Below are positions 6,139 through 7,075 of a stretch of 7,075 bases of DNA, one piece after another (the stretch's first letter is position 1; each line of letters begins with the position of its first letter). The stretch is taken from positions 1-7,075 of the forward strand of contig CAMKAP010000104.1 of the NCBI GenBank assembly GCA_946410505.1, given 5' to 3'. Position numbers and translations under genes: made by a program. The stretch comes from an uncultured Clostridia bacterium (lineage in GTDB: Bacteria > Bacillota_A > Clostridia > Oscillospirales > Oscillospiraceae). The notes beneath the pieces were generated by a model. The model worked only from the letters and a program-made list of their open reading frames with translations, ran no database searches and was not told the DNA's origin.

Positions 6139-6645
6139 TTACTTGTCTTCTTCAGTATCGGCGGAAATGCCGTCGTTTTCGGTGGCGTTCACGATCTGCT
6201 CAAAGTCCGCGATCTCCGCGTCCGCCTCGGCGGCCTTCTGCTCGGCTCGGGCGGCTTTGGCGCTGTCGATCTCCTCCTTGAGGGCGCGGACCTCCTCCTC
6301 CTTGGCGAGGATGCTCTCAGTGAGCTCGGCGGCCTGGGCGAACAGCGGGGCGAAATAGCCCTCGGGCGCGTCCTTGGCCTGCTCGTAATAGAGCTTGCCG
6401 ATTTCGGCGTATACGCGGCTGAGCTCCTCGTGGCTGCCGTTGACCTCCAGGCTGAGCTTTGCGATCCGGGCGTAGGCCCTGGTGCGGCTGGCGCCTTCTT
6501 CGTAGACCTTGGTTACGCCGCTCTCGTCGGCCGCGCTTTTGACCTTGTCCACAAGGCCCGTGACCGTGTCGCTCGCGGCAAATTCCTTTGCTTTGCCCAC
6601 CAGAGTGCTGATGGTGCCGGTGATAATATCCTTGTAATCAGCCAT
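6139..6645 (-). CDS. Small helical/coiled-coil protein of unknown function, translationally coupled to lgt, 168 aa
   Basis: The protein is Ala/Glu/Lys-rich with no signal peptide or membrane helix, so it is probably cytoplasmic. The first 60 residues look like amphipathic helices (TISTLVGKAKEFA at 11-23, GLVDKVKSAAD at 30-40). EIGKLYYE (81-88) follows, then a predicted coiled coil (about 103-145) and a very acidic tail ending in TEEDK. The I-G-K-x-x-Y-E motif followed by a coiled coil recalls small clostridial proteins that end in a CxxC zinc ribbon; no such ribbon is present here. The ATG at 6645 has AGGAGG 9 nt upstream and lies inside the end of lgt. The two frames overlap by 8 nt (ATGGCTGA), so translation is probably coupled. 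An in-frame extension to 6750 lies wholly inside lgt and is rejected. No function can be assigned. Confidence 0.85.
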   Translation of the reverse strand: MADYKDIITGTISTLVGKAKEFAASDTVTGLVDKVKSAADESGVTKVYEEGASRTRAYARIAKLSLEVNGSHEELSRVYAEIGKLYYEQAKDAPEGYFAPLFAQAAELTESILAKEEEVRALKEEIDSAKAARAEQKAAEADAEIADFEQIVNATENDGISADTEEDK

Positions 6646-7075
6646 TTTCTTCTTCCTCCTTAATGATTTGCGCTTTTTTGCGGTTGACGTACAGCTTTTC
6701 CGGATCATGCGCCTTCCGGCTCTGAAGCAGCAGGACGCTGCCCGCTGCAATCGCCAGGATCAGGCTCAACAGCTGGGAGACGCGAATGCCGGTCTGGCCG
6801 ATGTATAAACTGTCGGTGCGCAGGCCCTCAATCCAGGCCCGGCCCAGACCGTACCAGAAGAAATAGATCAGGGCGCATTGCCCGTCATACTTCCGCCCGC
6901 CTCTCTTCGTAAAGACGATGAGAAATATCAGACAGCAGAGGTTCCACAGGCTTTCGTAGAGAAAGGTGGGGTGGACGTAGATGGTCGTGCCGTCCGGGGC
7001 GGTGAGTCCCATGCGGCAGAAGATCTCGGTCTCCGCGCCGAAGGCTTCCCGGTTCATGAAGTTGCCCCAGCGGCC
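6638..7075 (-). CDS. lgt: Prolipoprotein diacylglyceryl transferase, C-terminal part (runs off the right edge)
   Basis: Lgt transfers diacylglycerol from phosphatidylglycerol to the lipobox cysteine of prelipoproteins in the membrane, the first step of lipoprotein maturation. The 145 residues in the window begin in the family signature, reading GRWGNFMNREAFG from the last base inward. They continue with HPTFLYE (35-41 of this fragment) and GLGRAWIEGLRTDSLYI (76-92), which holds conserved arginine and glutamate positions. Hydrophobic helices at about 43-55, 67-78 and 93-111 fit the C-terminal membrane segments of this seven-helix enzyme. The tail is short, basic then acidic. The reading frame is open through the final base, so the true start lies outside the window; the internal ATG at 7057 is part of the GRWGNFMN signature and not a start. 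It overlaps the next gene by 8 nt. Confidence 0.96.
   Translation of the reverse strand, partial: GRWGNFMNREAFGAETEIFCRMGLTAPDGTTIYVHPTFLYESLWNLCCLIFLIVFTKRGGRKYDGQCALIYFFWYGLGRAWIEGLRTDSLYIGQTGIRVSQLLSLILAIAAGSVLLLQSRKAHDPEKLYVNRKKAQIIKEEEENG

Noticed and set aside
6646..6750. 35-codon N-terminal extension of the 168-aa protein
   Set aside because: It lies entirely within the coding frame of lgt, is Arg/Lys/Cys-rich without pattern, and the AGGAGG site points to the ATG at 6645.

Overview
The window looks like chromosomal DNA from a GC-rich Gram-positive member of the Clostridia, probably an Oscillospiraceae/Ruminococcaceae-type gut bacterium. This is inferred from strong AGGAGG-type ribosome binding sites, sigma-A-like promoters with extended -10 elements, a DUF4317 protein (a family I know from Firmicutes) and an lgt gene of Gram-positive type. 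No species can be named. I see no rRNA, tRNA, CRISPR array, insertion sequence or phage gene.

Layout from left to right: (1) the first ten codons of a minus-strand gene that leaves the window at its left edge; (2) two back-to-back promoters; (3) a plus-strand DUF4317 gene (190-1317); (4) an AT-rich 3' region with a degenerate 14-nt periodic repeat, then a strong hairpin that can terminate transcription from both sides; (5) a minus-strand operon read from 4355 to 1417: a GT-C-fold membrane glycosyltransferase, a GtrB/DPM1-like GT2 glycosyltransferase and a GtrA-family small membrane protein; (6) a second large multi-pass membrane protein of GT-C-like layout (4442-6004, minus); (7) a minus-strand pair with an 8-nt overlap, lgt (partial, running off the right edge) followed by a small helical/coiled-coil protein (6139-6645), ended by a GC-rich hairpin.

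Functionally, the centre of the window resembles a three-component lipid-linked glycosylation system. The GT2 enzyme would load a sugar onto undecaprenyl phosphate in the cytoplasm. The GtrA-like protein would help move the lipid-sugar across the membrane. One or both GT-C proteins would transfer the sugar to an acceptor on the outer face, such as a teichoic acid, other wall polymer or surface protein. Sugar and acceptor cannot be read from the sequence. With lgt (lipoprotein lipidation) next door, the right four-fifths of the window is devoted to the cell envelope.

Several open reading frames extend upstream of the likely start codon. For five genes I moved or confirmed the start by placing a ribosome binding site and, where possible, a promoter. 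The least characterised items are the 4442-6004 membrane protein, the 168-residue protein overlapping lgt and the 14-nt periodic repeat.
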